Origin: Dastarcus helophoroides
Taxonomy: Eukaryota > Arthropoda > Insecta > Coleoptera > Bothrideridae
DNA length: 64,000 nt
Assembly (NCBI GenBank): GCA_028583605.1
Contig: CM053329.1
Location: 18,982,455 to 19,046,454, forward strand
Reading direction: 5' to 3'
The notes under the pieces are model-generated. The model had not been told where the DNA came from and did not search any database. It saw only the letters and a program-made list of their open reading frames with translations. A program made the position numbers and the translations under genes. Shown here one piece after another: positions 48,088 through 59,900 of this stretch. Every line of letters begins with the position of its first letter. The first letter of the stretch is position 1.

Positions 48088-49029
48088 ATTAGTTACCCTA
48101 ATTTTAAAATTTCAATGTTTTCTAGGTTTGCATTTTAATTTTCTTTTTTCAAACAAAACTCCACTTCAACGAAACTCCACTTATTTTTCGACTTTACGAC
48201 ATAATTTTGGAATGTCTACTTCTTTTCGAAGTTTCAGATTAAAAATAGTTTTTTATAATGGTTTTGATGTTTTCCAAGTTTCGATTTGTCTCTGAATTTA
48301 AAATCGAAATGGTTGCCCTATTCTAGCATTTTGGTTTTAAACTGTAAACTTAAAATTCAAATTTATTGAAAAATTTTATTTCAGCTTTGTAGAATATTTA
48401 AATTAAAAAATTCTAAATTTCGACCTTATATGGAAATTTTAAACTCAATCAAAACATTTCTACTTTTTTTATTTATTGTTGTTTTTGCCAATTTTGGGAA
48501 TCTGAAGATTAAACTCAAAATTTTTTCTAGAAATTTCGATTACCAACAGACATTTTGATTTTAGTTTCCCAATATTTCGGTTTCAAATCAAAATTTTTAC
48601 TTTTATATAATTGAAAAAGATTGACTTTCAATTGTTCTTCTTTCCACTTTAATTTATTTTTCCCAAATTTCAACATTTTACTCAACACTTTCATATTCAA
48701 TTATTTCTAAAATATTAACTGGAAAAATTCAAAATTTCATCGAAATTAACAAACTTAAAATGGAAGCTTTTAGTTAAAGATGTTAATGTTAGTTTTAAAA
48801 CTTCAAAATTTCGTAATTTCGATTTTAATTGGAATTTTTGATGATGTTCCAAAATTTAGTAATAAATTTATTTTTGAAGTCGAGATTTCTAGAAAAAGTT
48901 GATGCTTTTTAACAAAAATTATTGAATCATTGTTAAATTTGGTAAAAATAAAATTATATAAGTTTAATTTGAAATCGTAAACAGCTCTAAAGTTAAAATT
49001 TTAATTTTTTTGTCTAATTAAGAACGAAA
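48088..49029. other. AT-rich DNA, no gene seen
   Basis: Mostly T-rich with TTTCGA words. No repeat or gene was recognised. Confidence 0.5.
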
Positions 49030-49200
49030 CGTATGCATTACGAGAGGACCACATGCTTTTTTTATAATTTTTATCAAATATTTCTCTAAACTGTTGACCC
49101 TCTGGTCCGACCCCAGTTGGTACGCACGCCACTGTACCTTTCAAAGACTTTCATCCCGAAATGTTTCCAAATGCTTTATTTAAGACGTTTTTTCCAAAAA
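49030..49200 (+). repeat. Local duplicate, copy 1 (partner 49545-49710)
   Basis: CCCCAGTTGGTACGCACGCC and ACTGTACCTTTCAAAGAC recur at 49629-49665 as CCCCAGTTGGTACGCACGCC and ACTGCACCTTTCAAAGAC. Weaker similarity extends to both sides. The spacing is about 520 bp. Confidence 0.8.
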
Positions 49201-49205
49201 TCTTT

Positions 49206-49366
49206 TTTTGATGGAACGGACTGGTCCTTGGTTATCTTCAAAAATTGAAACACAGAGAAACTCTCTCTGAAGATGACAGCTTGGCTGTCGAAACGCGTTA
49301 GAGCAACCTTTGTTGTGTTTTTTAATTTTTCTAGGTTTCAGGGGACAAGTGCTGTGTTTCAATTTT
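49206..49366 (-). mobile_element. FB1 foldback element (161 bp) with 11-bp target duplication
   Basis: CAAAAATCTTT flanks it at 49195-49205 and 49367-49377. Read on the minus strand it starts AAAATTGAAACACAGCACTT and ends GGACCAGTCCGTTCCATCAA, the same two ends as the copy at 50023. The middle block (CTGAAGATGACAGCTTGGCT, GTCGAAACGCGTTAGAGCAA) is inverted relative to those ends when compared with 50023. Confidence 0.88.
49267..49293 (+). other. FB1 core stem-loop, hammerhead-like words
   Basis: CTGAAGA is followed after one base by the 6-bp stem GACAGC-TTG-GCTGTC and then GAAAC. CUGANGA, a stem and GAAA in this order are the conserved core words of hammerhead ribozymes. The extra U after CUGANGA and the lack of a clear cleavage-site partner make activity uncertain. 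The copy at 50079-50105 keeps the same pattern with loop ATG. Confidence 0.35.
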
Positions 49367-49544
49367 CAAAAATCTTTCTTTCAGACACGTTCTTTTCAGA
49401 ATCATTCATTTCAGAAACGATCTTTCCAATGGCAATTAAATTTTGGCGCAAACAACGTACTAAATATGTGCCAAATACTACAACTTAAATTTTTATTGAT
49501 GTGTATCCATGGTAAAAACAGATCTGTTTAAATCGGAACGTATG

Positions 49545-49639
49545 GCCACAAGATCGGGGCTAATAAAAATTGTTGAATTTGGACAAAAATAGAAAGATGT
49601 TGTCCCAAAATATGTATCTCTGGTCGGCCCCCAGTTGGT
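49545..49639 (+). repeat. Local duplicate, copy 2 (left part)
   Basis: Partner of 49030-49200. Its right part merges into the 15-bp array. Confidence 0.6.
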
Positions 49640-50022
49640 ACGCACGCCACTGCACCTTTCAAAGACATTTATTCCAAAATAGTTCCAAATCTTTTTTCCA
49701 AAACTTTCTTTTCAAAAACCTTTCCCTCAAAAACGGAAACCGTCATTTTAGAAACGATCGTTTCGGAATCATTCATTTCAGAAAAGTTTTTTCCTGAAAT
49801 GTTCCTTCTAGAGACGTTCTTTCCAGAAATGTTCCTTCTAGAGACGTTCTTTCCAGAAATGTTCCTTCTAGAGACGTTATTTCCAAAAACCTTTATTTCA
49901 AAAATGTTTCTTTCAAAAATTTGCATTCCAAAATGGTTCCAAATGCTTTCCTTAAGACGTTCTTTTCAAAAACTTTTTTCTCAAAAACGTTCCTTCTAGA
50001 GGCGTTCTTTCCAAAAGCATTT

Positions 50023-50206
50023 AAAAATTGAAATACAGAACTTGTCCCCTGAAACCAACTAACTCAGTTAGTTTCTCTCTGAAGATGACAGCATGGCTGT
50101 CGAAACGCGTTACTTTGTTGTCTTTTTTTAATCTTTCTTGGTTTCAGGAGACAAGTTCTGTATTTCAATTTTTGAAGATAAACAAGGACCAGTCCGTTCC
50201 ATCAAA
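50023..50206 (+). mobile_element. FB1 foldback element (184 bp) with perfect 12-bp target duplication
   Basis: CCAAAAGCATTT lies at 50011-50022 and 50207-50218. The element starts AAAAATTGAAATACAGAACT, TGTCCCCTGAAACC, carries the core CTGAAGATGACAGC-ATG-GCTGTCGAAACG, then GGTTTCAGGAGACAAGTTCT, and ends GGACCAGTCCGTTCCATCAA. It interrupts the 15-bp array, so it is younger than that part of the array. Confidence 0.92.
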
Positions 50207-53200
50207 CCAAAAGCATTTATTTCAAAAAGGTTTCTTTTAAGACATGCATTCCAAAATGGTCCCAAATGCTTTCTTTAATACACTCTTTTCAAAACCCTTT
50301 CTCTCAAGAACGTTTCTTTTAAGACATGCATTACAAAATGGTCCCAAATGCTTTCTTTAATACACTCTTTTCAAAACCCTTTCTCTCAAGAACGTTTCTT
50401 TCGGAAAAATTCACTTCAGAAATGATCGTTTCGGAAACAGTCATATCAGAAATGATCGTTTTGGAAACATTCATCTTAGAAACGTTTATTTCGGAAACGT
50501 TCCTTCTAGAGACGATCTCTCCAAAAACCTTTCTCTTAAAAACGTTCCTTTCAGAAACATTCATTTCAAAAACTTTCTTTTTAGAAACTTTCTTTTCAGA
50601 AACTTTCTTTTCAGAAACTTTCTTTTCAGAAATGTTCCTTCCAGAGGCTTTTGTTTCAGAACTTTTTTTCAGAAAAATTTATTTTAGAAACGTTCCTTTC
50701 CTTTCATAAATATTCAATTTAAAAACGTTCTTTTCAAAAACGTCCCTTTTGGAAAAGTTTCTTTTAGCAGGATTTATTTCAAAAACGTTCATTTGGGAAA
50801 TGTTCCTTTTAGGTACGTTCTTTCTAAAAGCTTTGCTTTCAAAAACGTTCTTTTCAGAAATATTCATCTTAGAAACGTTCTTCTCAGCTACTCCTCTTTT
50901 AGAAATATTCCTCCTGGAGACGTTCGCTTCAGAAATTCCTTTTAGAAACACTCATTTCAGAAGAGTTCTTTTCAGAAACATTCTTTTCAGAAACGTTCCT
51001 TTTGAAGACGTTCTTTTTAGAGACATTTCTTTCAGAAACATTCATTTTAGAAACGCTAATTTCGGAAACGTTCCTTTTAGAGATGATCTTTCCAAAATCC
51101 CTTCTCTTAAAAACGTTCCTTTCAGAAACATTCATTTCAAACACTTCCTTTCAGAAACGTTCCTTCCAGAGACGATCTTTCCAAAGACATTTCTCTTAAA
51201 AACGTTCCTTTCAGAAACATGCATTTCAAAAACTTTCTTTTCAGAAACTTTCTTTTCAGAAAAGTTCTTTCTAGAGGCTTTTGTTTCAGAAATTTTTTTC
51301 AGAAAAATTTATTTTAGAAACGTTCTTTTCCTTTCATAAATATTCAATTTAAAAACGTTCTTTTCAAAAACGTCCCTTTTGGAAAAGTTTCTTTTAGCAG
51401 GATTCATTTCAAAAACGTTCATTTGGGAAATGTTCCTTCTAGGTACGTTCTTTCTAAAAACTTTGCTTTCAAAAACGTTCTTTTCAGAAATATTCATCTC
51501 AGAAACGTTCTTCTCAGCTACTCCTCTTTTAGAAATATTCCTCCTGGAGACGTTCGCTTCAGAAATTCCTTTTAGAAACACTCATTTTAGAAGCGTTCTT
51601 TTCAGAAACATTCTTTTCAGAAACGTTCCTTTTGAAGACGTTCTTTTTAGAGACATTTCTTTCAGAGACATTCATTTTAGAAACGCTAATTTCGGAAACG
51701 TTCCTTTTAGAGATGATCTTTCCAAAATCCTTTCTCTTAAAAACGTTCCTTTCAGAAACATTCATTTCAAAAACTTCCTTTCAGAAACGTTCCTTTTAGA
51801 GGCGTTTGATTCAGAATTTCCTTTCAGAAATATTTATTTTAGAAACGTTATTTTCCTTTTATAAATATTAATTTTAAAAACGTTCTTTTCAGAAACGTTC
51901 CTTTTAAGGCGTTTCTTTTCCTTTCATAAATATTCAATTTAAAAAAGTTCTTTTCAAAAACGTCCCTTTTGGAAAAGTTTCTTTTAGCAGGATTCATTTC
52001 AGAAACGTTCATTTGGAAAACGTTCCTTCTAGGTACGTTCTTTCTAAAAACTTTGCTTTCAAAAATGTTCTTTACAGAAATATTTATCTCAGAAACGTTC
52101 TTCTCAGGTACTCCTCTTTGAGAAATATTCCTTCTAGAGAAGTTCGTTTTAGAAATTCCTTTTAGAAACACTCATTTTAGAAGCGTTCTTTTCAGAAACG
52201 TTCCTTTTAGAGACGTTCTTTTTAGAGACATTTCTTTCAGAAACATTCATTTCAGAAACGTTCATTTCGGAAACGTTCCTTTTAGAGATGATCTTTCCAA
52301 AAACCTTTCTCTTAAAAACGTTCCTTTCAGAAACATTCATTTCAGAAACGTTCATTTCGGAAACGTTCCTTTTAGAGATGATCTTTCCAAACACCTTTCT
52401 CTTAAAAACGTTCCTTTCAGAAACATTCCTTTCAAAAAATTCCTTTCAGAAACTTTCTTTTTAGAAACGTTCCTTCTAGAGGCGTTTGTTTCAGAAATTC
52501 CTTTCAGAAATATTTATTTTAGAAACGTTCTTTTTCTTTCATAAATATTCATTTTAAAAACGTTCTTGTCAGAAACGTCCCTTTTGGAAAAGTTTCTTTT
52601 AGAAACATTCATTTCAGAAACGTTCATTTGGGAAGCGTTCCTTTTAGGTACGTTCTTTCTAAAAACTTTGCTTTCAAAAACGTTCTTTTCAGAAATATTC
52701 ATCTCAAAAACGTCCTTCTCAGTTACTTCTCTTTTAGAAAAATTCCTCCTAGAGACGTTCGTTTCAGAAATTCCTTTTAGAAGCACTCATTTTAGAGCCG
52801 TTCTTTTCAGAAACATTCTTTTCAGAAACGTTCCTTTTAGAGACGTTCTTTTTAGAGACCTTTTTTTGAAAAACATTCATTTCAGAAACGTTCATTTCGG
52901 AAACGTTCCTTCTAGAGACTTTCTTTTTAAAAACTTTTTTTTAAAAACAGTCTTTTCAGAAATATTCCTTTCAGAAACGTTCTTTCCAAATGCTTCTTTT
53001 TCAGAAATATTCCTTCTGCGTTACAGAAATTCCAGTAACCTTCGTTTCAGAAATTCCTTCCAAAAAAATTTATTTTAGAATCGTTCGTTTCAGAAACGTT
53101 CCTTTTAGAGACGTTCCTTTTATAGATGTTTCTTTCATACACATACATTTCAGAAACGTTCATTTCGGAAACGTTATTTCTAGAGACTTTCTTTCTAAAA

Positions 53201-54381
53201 ACCTTTCTTTCAAAAACGTTCTTTTCAGAAGTATTTCTTTCAGAAGCGGTCTTTTCAAATACTTCTTTTTCAGAAACATTCTTCCTTCGTTACAGAAATT
53301 CCATTTTAGAACCATTCATTTTAGAAACGTTCTTTTCACAAAAATTCTTTTCTGAAACGTTCTTTTTGGAGACGTTTTTTTTGCAGACTTTTTTTCAGAA
53401 ACATCCATTTCAGAATCGTTCATTTCGGAAACATTTCTTCTAGAGGCGTTCTTTCCAAAAACATTTTTTTCAAAAAAGTCTCTTTTAGAAATATTCATTT
53501 CAGGAACCTTTCTTTCCGAAACATTATTTCCAGAAAAGTTCTTCCAAGGACGTTTGTTTCAGAAATTCCTTCCAGAAACATTTATTTTAGAATCGTCCTT
53601 TTCAGAAATGTTCCTTTTAGAGACGTTTCTTTCAGAAACAGTCATTTCAGAGACGTTTATTTTGGAAATGTTCCTTCTAGAGACTTTCTTTCTAAAAACC
53701 TTTCTTTTAAAAACGTTCTTTTCAGAAACATTCATTTTAGGAACGTTCTTTTCAGAAATATTCATTTCAGAAACGTTCTTTTCAAATACTTTCATTTCAG
53801 AAATATTCTTTTTAGAGACTTTTGTTACAGAAACTCCTTTTAGAAACATTCATTTCAGAAACGTTTTCTTCAGAAATGTTCTTTCTAGAGAGATTCGTTT
53901 CAGAAATTCATTCAAGAACAGTCATTTCAGAAACGTTATTTTTAGAAATATTCTTTTTAGAAACGTTTCTTCTGGAGATGTCCATTTCAGAAATTCCTTT
54001 CATAAACCTTCATTTTAGAAACGTTCTTTTTAGAAATATTCATTTTAACAACGTTCTTTTCAAATATTTCCATTTCAGAAATATTCTTTTTAAAGACTTT
54101 TGTTACAGAAACTCCTTTTAGAAACATTAATTTCAGAAACGTTTTCTTCAGAAATGTTCTTTCTAGAGAGGTTCGTTTCAGAAATTCCTTTCAAGAACAG
54201 TCATTTCAGAAACGTTATTTTTATAAATATTCTTTTCAGAAACGTTTCTTCTGGAGATGTTCATTTCAGAAATTCCCTTCATAAACATTCATTTTAAAAA
54301 CGTTATTTTCAGAAACGTTTCTTTTGGAGACGTTCCTTTTGGAGACATTACTTCCAGAAACGTTCCCTTTGGAAACGTCTT

Positions 54382-54700
54382 TTTCAAAAACGTTCGTTTC
54401 AAAAACGTTCGTTTCAAAAACGTTCGTTTCAAAAACGTTCGTTTCAAAAACGTTCGTTTCAAAAACGTTCGTTTCAAAAACGTTCGTTTCAAAAACGTTC
54501 GTTTCAAAAACGTTCGTTTCAAAAACGTTTCTTTCAAAAACGTTCCTTTCAAAAAATTTCCTTTCAAAAACGTTCCTTTCAAAAACGTTCCTTTCAAGAA
54601 TGTTCCTTTCAAAAACGTTCCTTTCAAGAACGTTCCTTTCAAGAACGTTCCTTTCAAAAACGTTCTTCTCAAATATGTTCCTTTCAAAAATAGTTCTATC
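54382..54700 (+). repeat. Near-perfect 15-bp minisatellite at the array end
   Basis: GTTTCAAAAACGTTC is repeated exactly about ten times up to ~54530. About eleven more copies follow with C replacing the final G (TTTCAAAAACGTTCC) and scattered changes. This is the most homogeneous, hence youngest, part of the array. Confidence 0.95.
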
Positions 54701-54753
54701 AGAAACATTTATTCAAAAAGAGACTTTAAATGCAAATTTTTAGATAAAAAGTA

Positions 54754-54818
54754 GAAATACATAACTTGTCCCCTATTTCAATTTTTGAAGATAACCAAGG
54801 ACCAGTCCGTTCCACCAA
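54754..54818 (+). mobile_element. FB1 mini-element (65 bp) with perfect 12-bp target duplication
   Basis: AGATAAAAAGTA lies at 54742-54753 and 54819-54830. The element keeps GAAATACATAACTTGTCCCC from the left end, joined directly to ATTTCAATTTTTGAAGATAA and GGACCAGTCCGTTCCACCAA from the right end. The whole middle is missing. Confidence 0.92.
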
Positions 54819-54830
54819 AGATAAAAAGTA

Positions 54831-55318
54831 AACAAGACTAGAAGATTTCTAAAAAAAAAAAATTTTTGGGTCAACGGAAAAATTTCCATAAAATATGAAG
54901 TTGGTTGAAAGTCAAAATTTTAGGGAAAACGTAAAATATTTCCAGTATTATTAAGTAGAAGTTGTGAAAAAATTCGAAATTTCGAGAAAAAAGTTGAAAT
55001 TTTTAATTCAAAATCCTGTTTTTTTGAGAAACAAGTGACAAAAAGAAATGTTGGTATTTAAGATCAAAAATGTCTGAAAACAAAATCGATAATATTTCGA
55101 CATTAAGGTCGAAAGTTTGCGGTTAATTTCGAAAATTAAAAAAAAAATGGCAATTTAAGGTAAACATGTAAAAAATTGGAAGTTTTCTCGAATGTTGACC
55201 TTTTATTTTTTTTTTGAAACTTGGATATTTTTTTTGAGATTTAAAGAAGCTTTCACCTGAAAAGGTCGAAATTATGAGGTTAAAGTTGAAATTTAGCGAA
55301 GTAAGCCGAAGTTGTTAA
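54831..55318. other. AT-rich DNA, no gene seen
   Basis: A-rich sequence with GTCGAAA words; nothing recognised. Confidence 0.5.
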
Positions 55319-56899
55319 ATGAATTTGAAATTGATTCAAACTGTGGGCGCATCCTCCAATTTGTACGAAACAACTGTACACAATTCACATATTCATAATC
55401 GCGTTACCCGAGGCTTAATAAGCACAGTTGTAGGTACAATGAGAAATTGCGACCCGGCCACAAACATAATTCGCGCCAGCAGGCAAGTATATCACCGGTA
55501 CGGCACTGAATTATGGGTAATGAACATTGCGTTTATTTAATCTAAAACGTAACATTAGCCATAAAACAGCCGTTCGCCTCTCGTCCTGAAAAATTGCCCA
55601 TTATGTGGGGCCCGATAATATTTTCGCTTTTTTCCGACACTCGACGCTTATCGGACGCATGGACGAAATCATTGGCTGATTTAATGGATCATTAGCGCCG
55701 CCACGAGTTATGACTTAATAACGCTTCAACGGTGTGATGAGTTTTCACGTCGGAGGGGGGGGGGGGGGTTATGTGGAACTCTATTAGTTTAACATGGAAT
55801 ATTTCACCCCAGACCCATCCGAAAACGTATATCGGAAGCAACAACTATTTAGCAGATGAACTAATGTGGGCGCTCCCAAGATAAATCAATTAGATAAAAA
55901 TCTGGCACCCTAACAGGAATTTAACATATGCGGTTTGGAAGCAGCCTCAGTTTCATAATGTAGCATGCACGCGGTTATTTCTTTTTTCAATTGAAAGGTA
56001 TTTGTGTACGTATAATAAAAATTGTCAATTCTAAAGCTTCGTTACCGATCCAATTAGTTGCCTCCTATCAGATATCTCGTCTAACTTGAGACCGCGAAGA
56101 GCTATGTGTCTTTCCTCGATTATAAATTCGCTTCCGTTCACTTTATTAGCTTCAGAAAGTGCGCCTCACCTACGAAGAATCAAAAAGTTTTACTCGGCAA
56201 CTTCATGGGGACTACGTAAATCAATATTCGGGTCTTAATATGAAAACGGGGAGTTTTAAAGTCTGCATATCTCGGTGGCCCCCCACTAAAATTCATACAA
56301 ACTAATTTATGGCTAGTTTAAATTTCAAATTAGTGTCAGACCGACCCCAAAGCTCCTCCGGCTTCCAATTCGAGTTCTTACTTAGCACTTACGGGATGGC
56401 GCTGGGGCGAAGAGATTGCTGGATTCTCACTTAGAGGGTCAATTTACAATTATCATTAATATGGATTACGCGTGTCACCATAAACCATCGTTGAATGATA
56501 ATGAAGCCATATTTAAATTGAATTTCGCACCATGAAGTTGGCAGGACTTTGGTATGTGTACGAGAAAAAAATGTCGAGATAATGGCAGGTTTACTCGCAT
56601 ATTGCGGGTTTTCTATTTGATTAACAAAATGACATGCGGCAATAAATTTGCATTAATAAAGCCGTATACTTGAACCTGAATTTAGTAGTAGCATTACAGT
56701 CAGTTAGTTTAGATTTATAGCACGCAAAGAATCTGCATTTATTAGGTAAATGTTCATGTAAGACAACTGTAAATGTTATATCTCGAAAAGCGCGTGTTTA
56801 TCTAATCTTGCGAACGCGAAAAATCCATTCAGTCGAACCTTCTGAATAGTATTCTTCGAAGGCTTCATCAAATCGAGATGACATGTGTAGGCAGCGTGC
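55319..56899. other. Unique, less AT-rich DNA, no supported gene
   Basis: About 1.6 kb of ordinary-looking unique sequence. A 73-codon frame (55319-55540) has balanced composition but no recognised domain and stops inside unique DNA. A homopolymer of 14 G lies at 55755-55768. Confidence 0.45.
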
Positions 56900-56946
56900 A
56901 AAAAAAATAAATAATAAATAAATAAATAAAATAAAATAAATTAAAA
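56900..56946. repeat. A-rich (TAAA)n microsatellite
   Basis: AAATAAATAATAAATAAATA-type sequence directly before the 965-bp macrosatellite. Confidence 0.9.
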
Positions 56947-56967
56947 GGACCAGTGAGCTCTATTTTC

Positions 56968-59900
56968 TGAACCTGACAAAGTCTTGGGTGCAAGCCATTA
57001 CAATGCCTTAGAGGGGTTTCAAAATATTTTACGAATAATCTTGTTTAGCCTAAATATACTACATATAAAAAATATTTTAATTATACCATCTCACTCTTCT
57101 AATTTTCGGTCTTTTTTGAAAAGTTCCTTTTTAATCAAATAATTATTTCAAGTATTTTTAGATAGTTCATTAAGTAGTTTTTGCATTTCCATAGCTCAAA
57201 AGGAAAAATTGTACCCCTATAAGATCACTCCTGAATCTGTCTGTCGATATGTCATATCGATTATCTCGAAAATTACTAATGCTATCGACTTAAAATTTCG
57301 CGCAGTTAAAGACCCCGATTTTTCGATAATTTTCCGAATATTTATATTTTTATTGCAAGGGGTTTTCAAGCGGGGGGGCTAAAATTTAAATGGGGTCAAG
57401 TGGGGTCTCATATGAAAGCGCTCAGTTTGTAGATTTCAAAACCGCATTTGTTTAATTTTTTTCCATCTTGGCTTTTAAGTAATAATCAAAAATATAGAAA
57501 AAATCAATAATTTTTCCCTCTATTTCCAAAATATGGAGGCCGTAAAATTTTAAAAAATTCTAATTTATAACTAGTATTAATGAGGATTACAGAAAAGCTG
57601 AAACGATTGATCTAACGTTTATAGTTTTCAAAAAATTGACCACGAAATAGATCATTTACTTCTAGAATAGGCAACTTTGTTAGGAGATGTTTACTAAATT
57701 CAGTAGCTGAGCTAAGTTAAAATGTATTTTATGAGTCTGTTGCCTGTATCAGAAATTAAAAACAAAAATATTCATGTTTATGAAAATACAGGATATAATC
57801 CCAATAAATACGATGTGGGGTTATTTCAGAAAATCGAAGATGGAAACTAGAGTACATTTAGGAAAAAGCTTTTTTATGATCGCTGAGCCTACGAAAAGAC
57901 TTAGGAGTAACAAAGCAAGCCATTACCACGCCTTAAAGGAGTTATAATTATGTATTGGACATAATTTTTTTAGAGCGAATAAAGTACAAAAAATATTTTA
58001 ATCATGTATTGATATCACACTCACTTTTGTACTTCTTGGTTCATTTTAGAAACATTCAAATAAAAAAGTTTTTTGTTCAAATATTTCAAGTACTCGCGAG
58101 TGAATCGTAATTAAAAAAATCTTAGATAGTTTATTAAGTAGTTTTTCTAATTCCATACCGCAAAATAAAAAATGCTACCCTTATAAGATGTCCCTGCGGC
58201 TGTCTATCGATGTATCATATTGTTTATCTTGATAATTACTAACGCTAACGACGTGAAATTTGACACAGTTAAAGAAGCTAATTTTTCGCAAATTTTCCAA
58301 ATATTTACATTTTTATTGCAAGGGGTTTTTAAGTGGGGGGGCTAAATTTTAAATGGGGTCAAGTGGGGTCTCATATGAAGGCGCTCAGTTTGTAGATTAC
58401 AAAACCCCATTTGTTTAATTTTTTTCCATCTTGGCTCTTAAGTAATAATCAAAAATATAGAAAAAATCAACATTTTCCCCCTCTATTTCCAAAATATGGA
58501 GGCCGTAAAATTTAAAAAAATTCTAATTTATAACTAGTACTAATGAGGATTACAGAAAAGCTGAAACGATTGATCTGACGTTTGTTGTTTTTAAAAAATT
58601 GACCACGAAATGCACCATTTACTTATAGAATGTGCAACTTTGTTAGGAGATGTTTACTAAATTCAGTAGCTGAGCTAAGCTAAGATGTGATTTATGAGTT
58701 TGTTGTCTGTGTCAGAAATTAAAAACAAAAATGTTCATGTTTATGAAAATACAGGATATAATCCCAATAAATACGATGTGGGGTTATTTCAGAAAAACGA
58801 AGATAGAAACTAGAGTACATTTAGGAGAAAGCTTTTTTATGATCGCTGAGCCTACGAAAAGACTTAGGAGTAACAAAGCGAGCCATTGCCACGCCCTAAA
58901 GGAGTTATAATTATGTATTGGACATAATTTTTTTAGAGCGAATAAACTACAAAAAATATTTTAATCATGTATTGATATCACACTCACTTTTCCACTTCTT
59001 GATCCGTTTTAGAAACATTCTAATTAAAAAGCTTTTTATTTAAATAATTATTTCAAGTACTGGCGAGTTGAACCTACTTAGAAAAATCTTGGATAGTTTA
59101 TTAAGTAGTTTTTCTAATTCTATACCACAAAAGAAAAAATGCTACCCTTATAAGATGTCCCTGCGTCTGTCTGTCGATGTATCATATGGATTATCTTGAT
59201 AATTACTAACGGTAACGACCTGAAATTTGACATAGTTAAAGAAGCCAATTTTTCGCTAATTTACCGAATATTTATATTTTTATTGCAGAGGGTTTTCAAG
59301 CAGGGGGGCTAAATTTTAAATGGGGTCAAGTGGGGTCTCATATGAAAGCCCTCAGTTTGTAGATTACAAAACCCCATTTGTTTAATTTTTTTCCATCTTG
59401 GCTTTTAAGTAATAATCAAAATTATAGAAAAAATCAACATTTTTTCCCTCTATTTCCGAAATATGGAGGCCGTAAAATTTAAAAAAATTCTAATTTATAA
59501 CTAGTACCAATGAGGATTGCAGAAAAGCTGAAACAATTGATCTAACGTTTGTAGTTTTTAAAAAATTGACCACGATATGTACCAATTACTTATAGAATAT
59601 GCAACTTTGTTAGGAGATGTTTACTAAATTCAGTAGCTGAGCTAAGGTAAGATGTGTTTTATGAGTCTGTTGCCTGTATTAGAAATTAAAAACAAAAATG
59701 TTCATGTTTATGAAAATACAGGATATAATCCCAATAAATACGATGTGGGGTTATTTCAGAAAATCGAAGATAGAAATTAGAGTACATTTAGGAGAAAGCT
59801 TTTTTATGATCGCTGAGCCTACGAAAAGACTTAGGAGTAACAAAGCAAGCCATTACCACGCCTTAAAGGAGTTATAATTATGTATTGGACATAATTTTTT

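Larger units (their letters stand above)
49640..54720. repeat. 15-bp-period array with ~600-bp higher-order units
   Basis: The basic unit is TTTCAGAAACGTTCC with variants (TTCATTTCAGAAACG, TTTTAGAGACGTTC). The phrase AAAGTTTCTTTTAGCAGGAT or its variants recurs near 50757, 51387, 51977 and 52588, so a higher-order unit of 590-630 bp is present. A 278-bp duplication (near 53811 and 54089) lies further right. Because 15 is divisible by three, several frames stay open on both strands, up to 196 codons. They give five-residue repeats such as FRNVP-FRDVL and SETFL. Simultaneous openness on both strands and absence of any start or splice context argue against a gene. Confidence 0.9.

Noticed and set aside
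50749..51339. 196-codon open frame with five-residue repeats
   Set aside because: It is a direct result of 15-bp periodic DNA. Overlapping frames on the opposite strand are also open, and codon positions show no bias by eye.
54257..54754. 165-codon frame encoding repeated FKNVR/FKNVP
   Set aside because: It lies on the perfect 15-bp minisatellite; both strands are open over the same bases, so it is not evidence of a gene.
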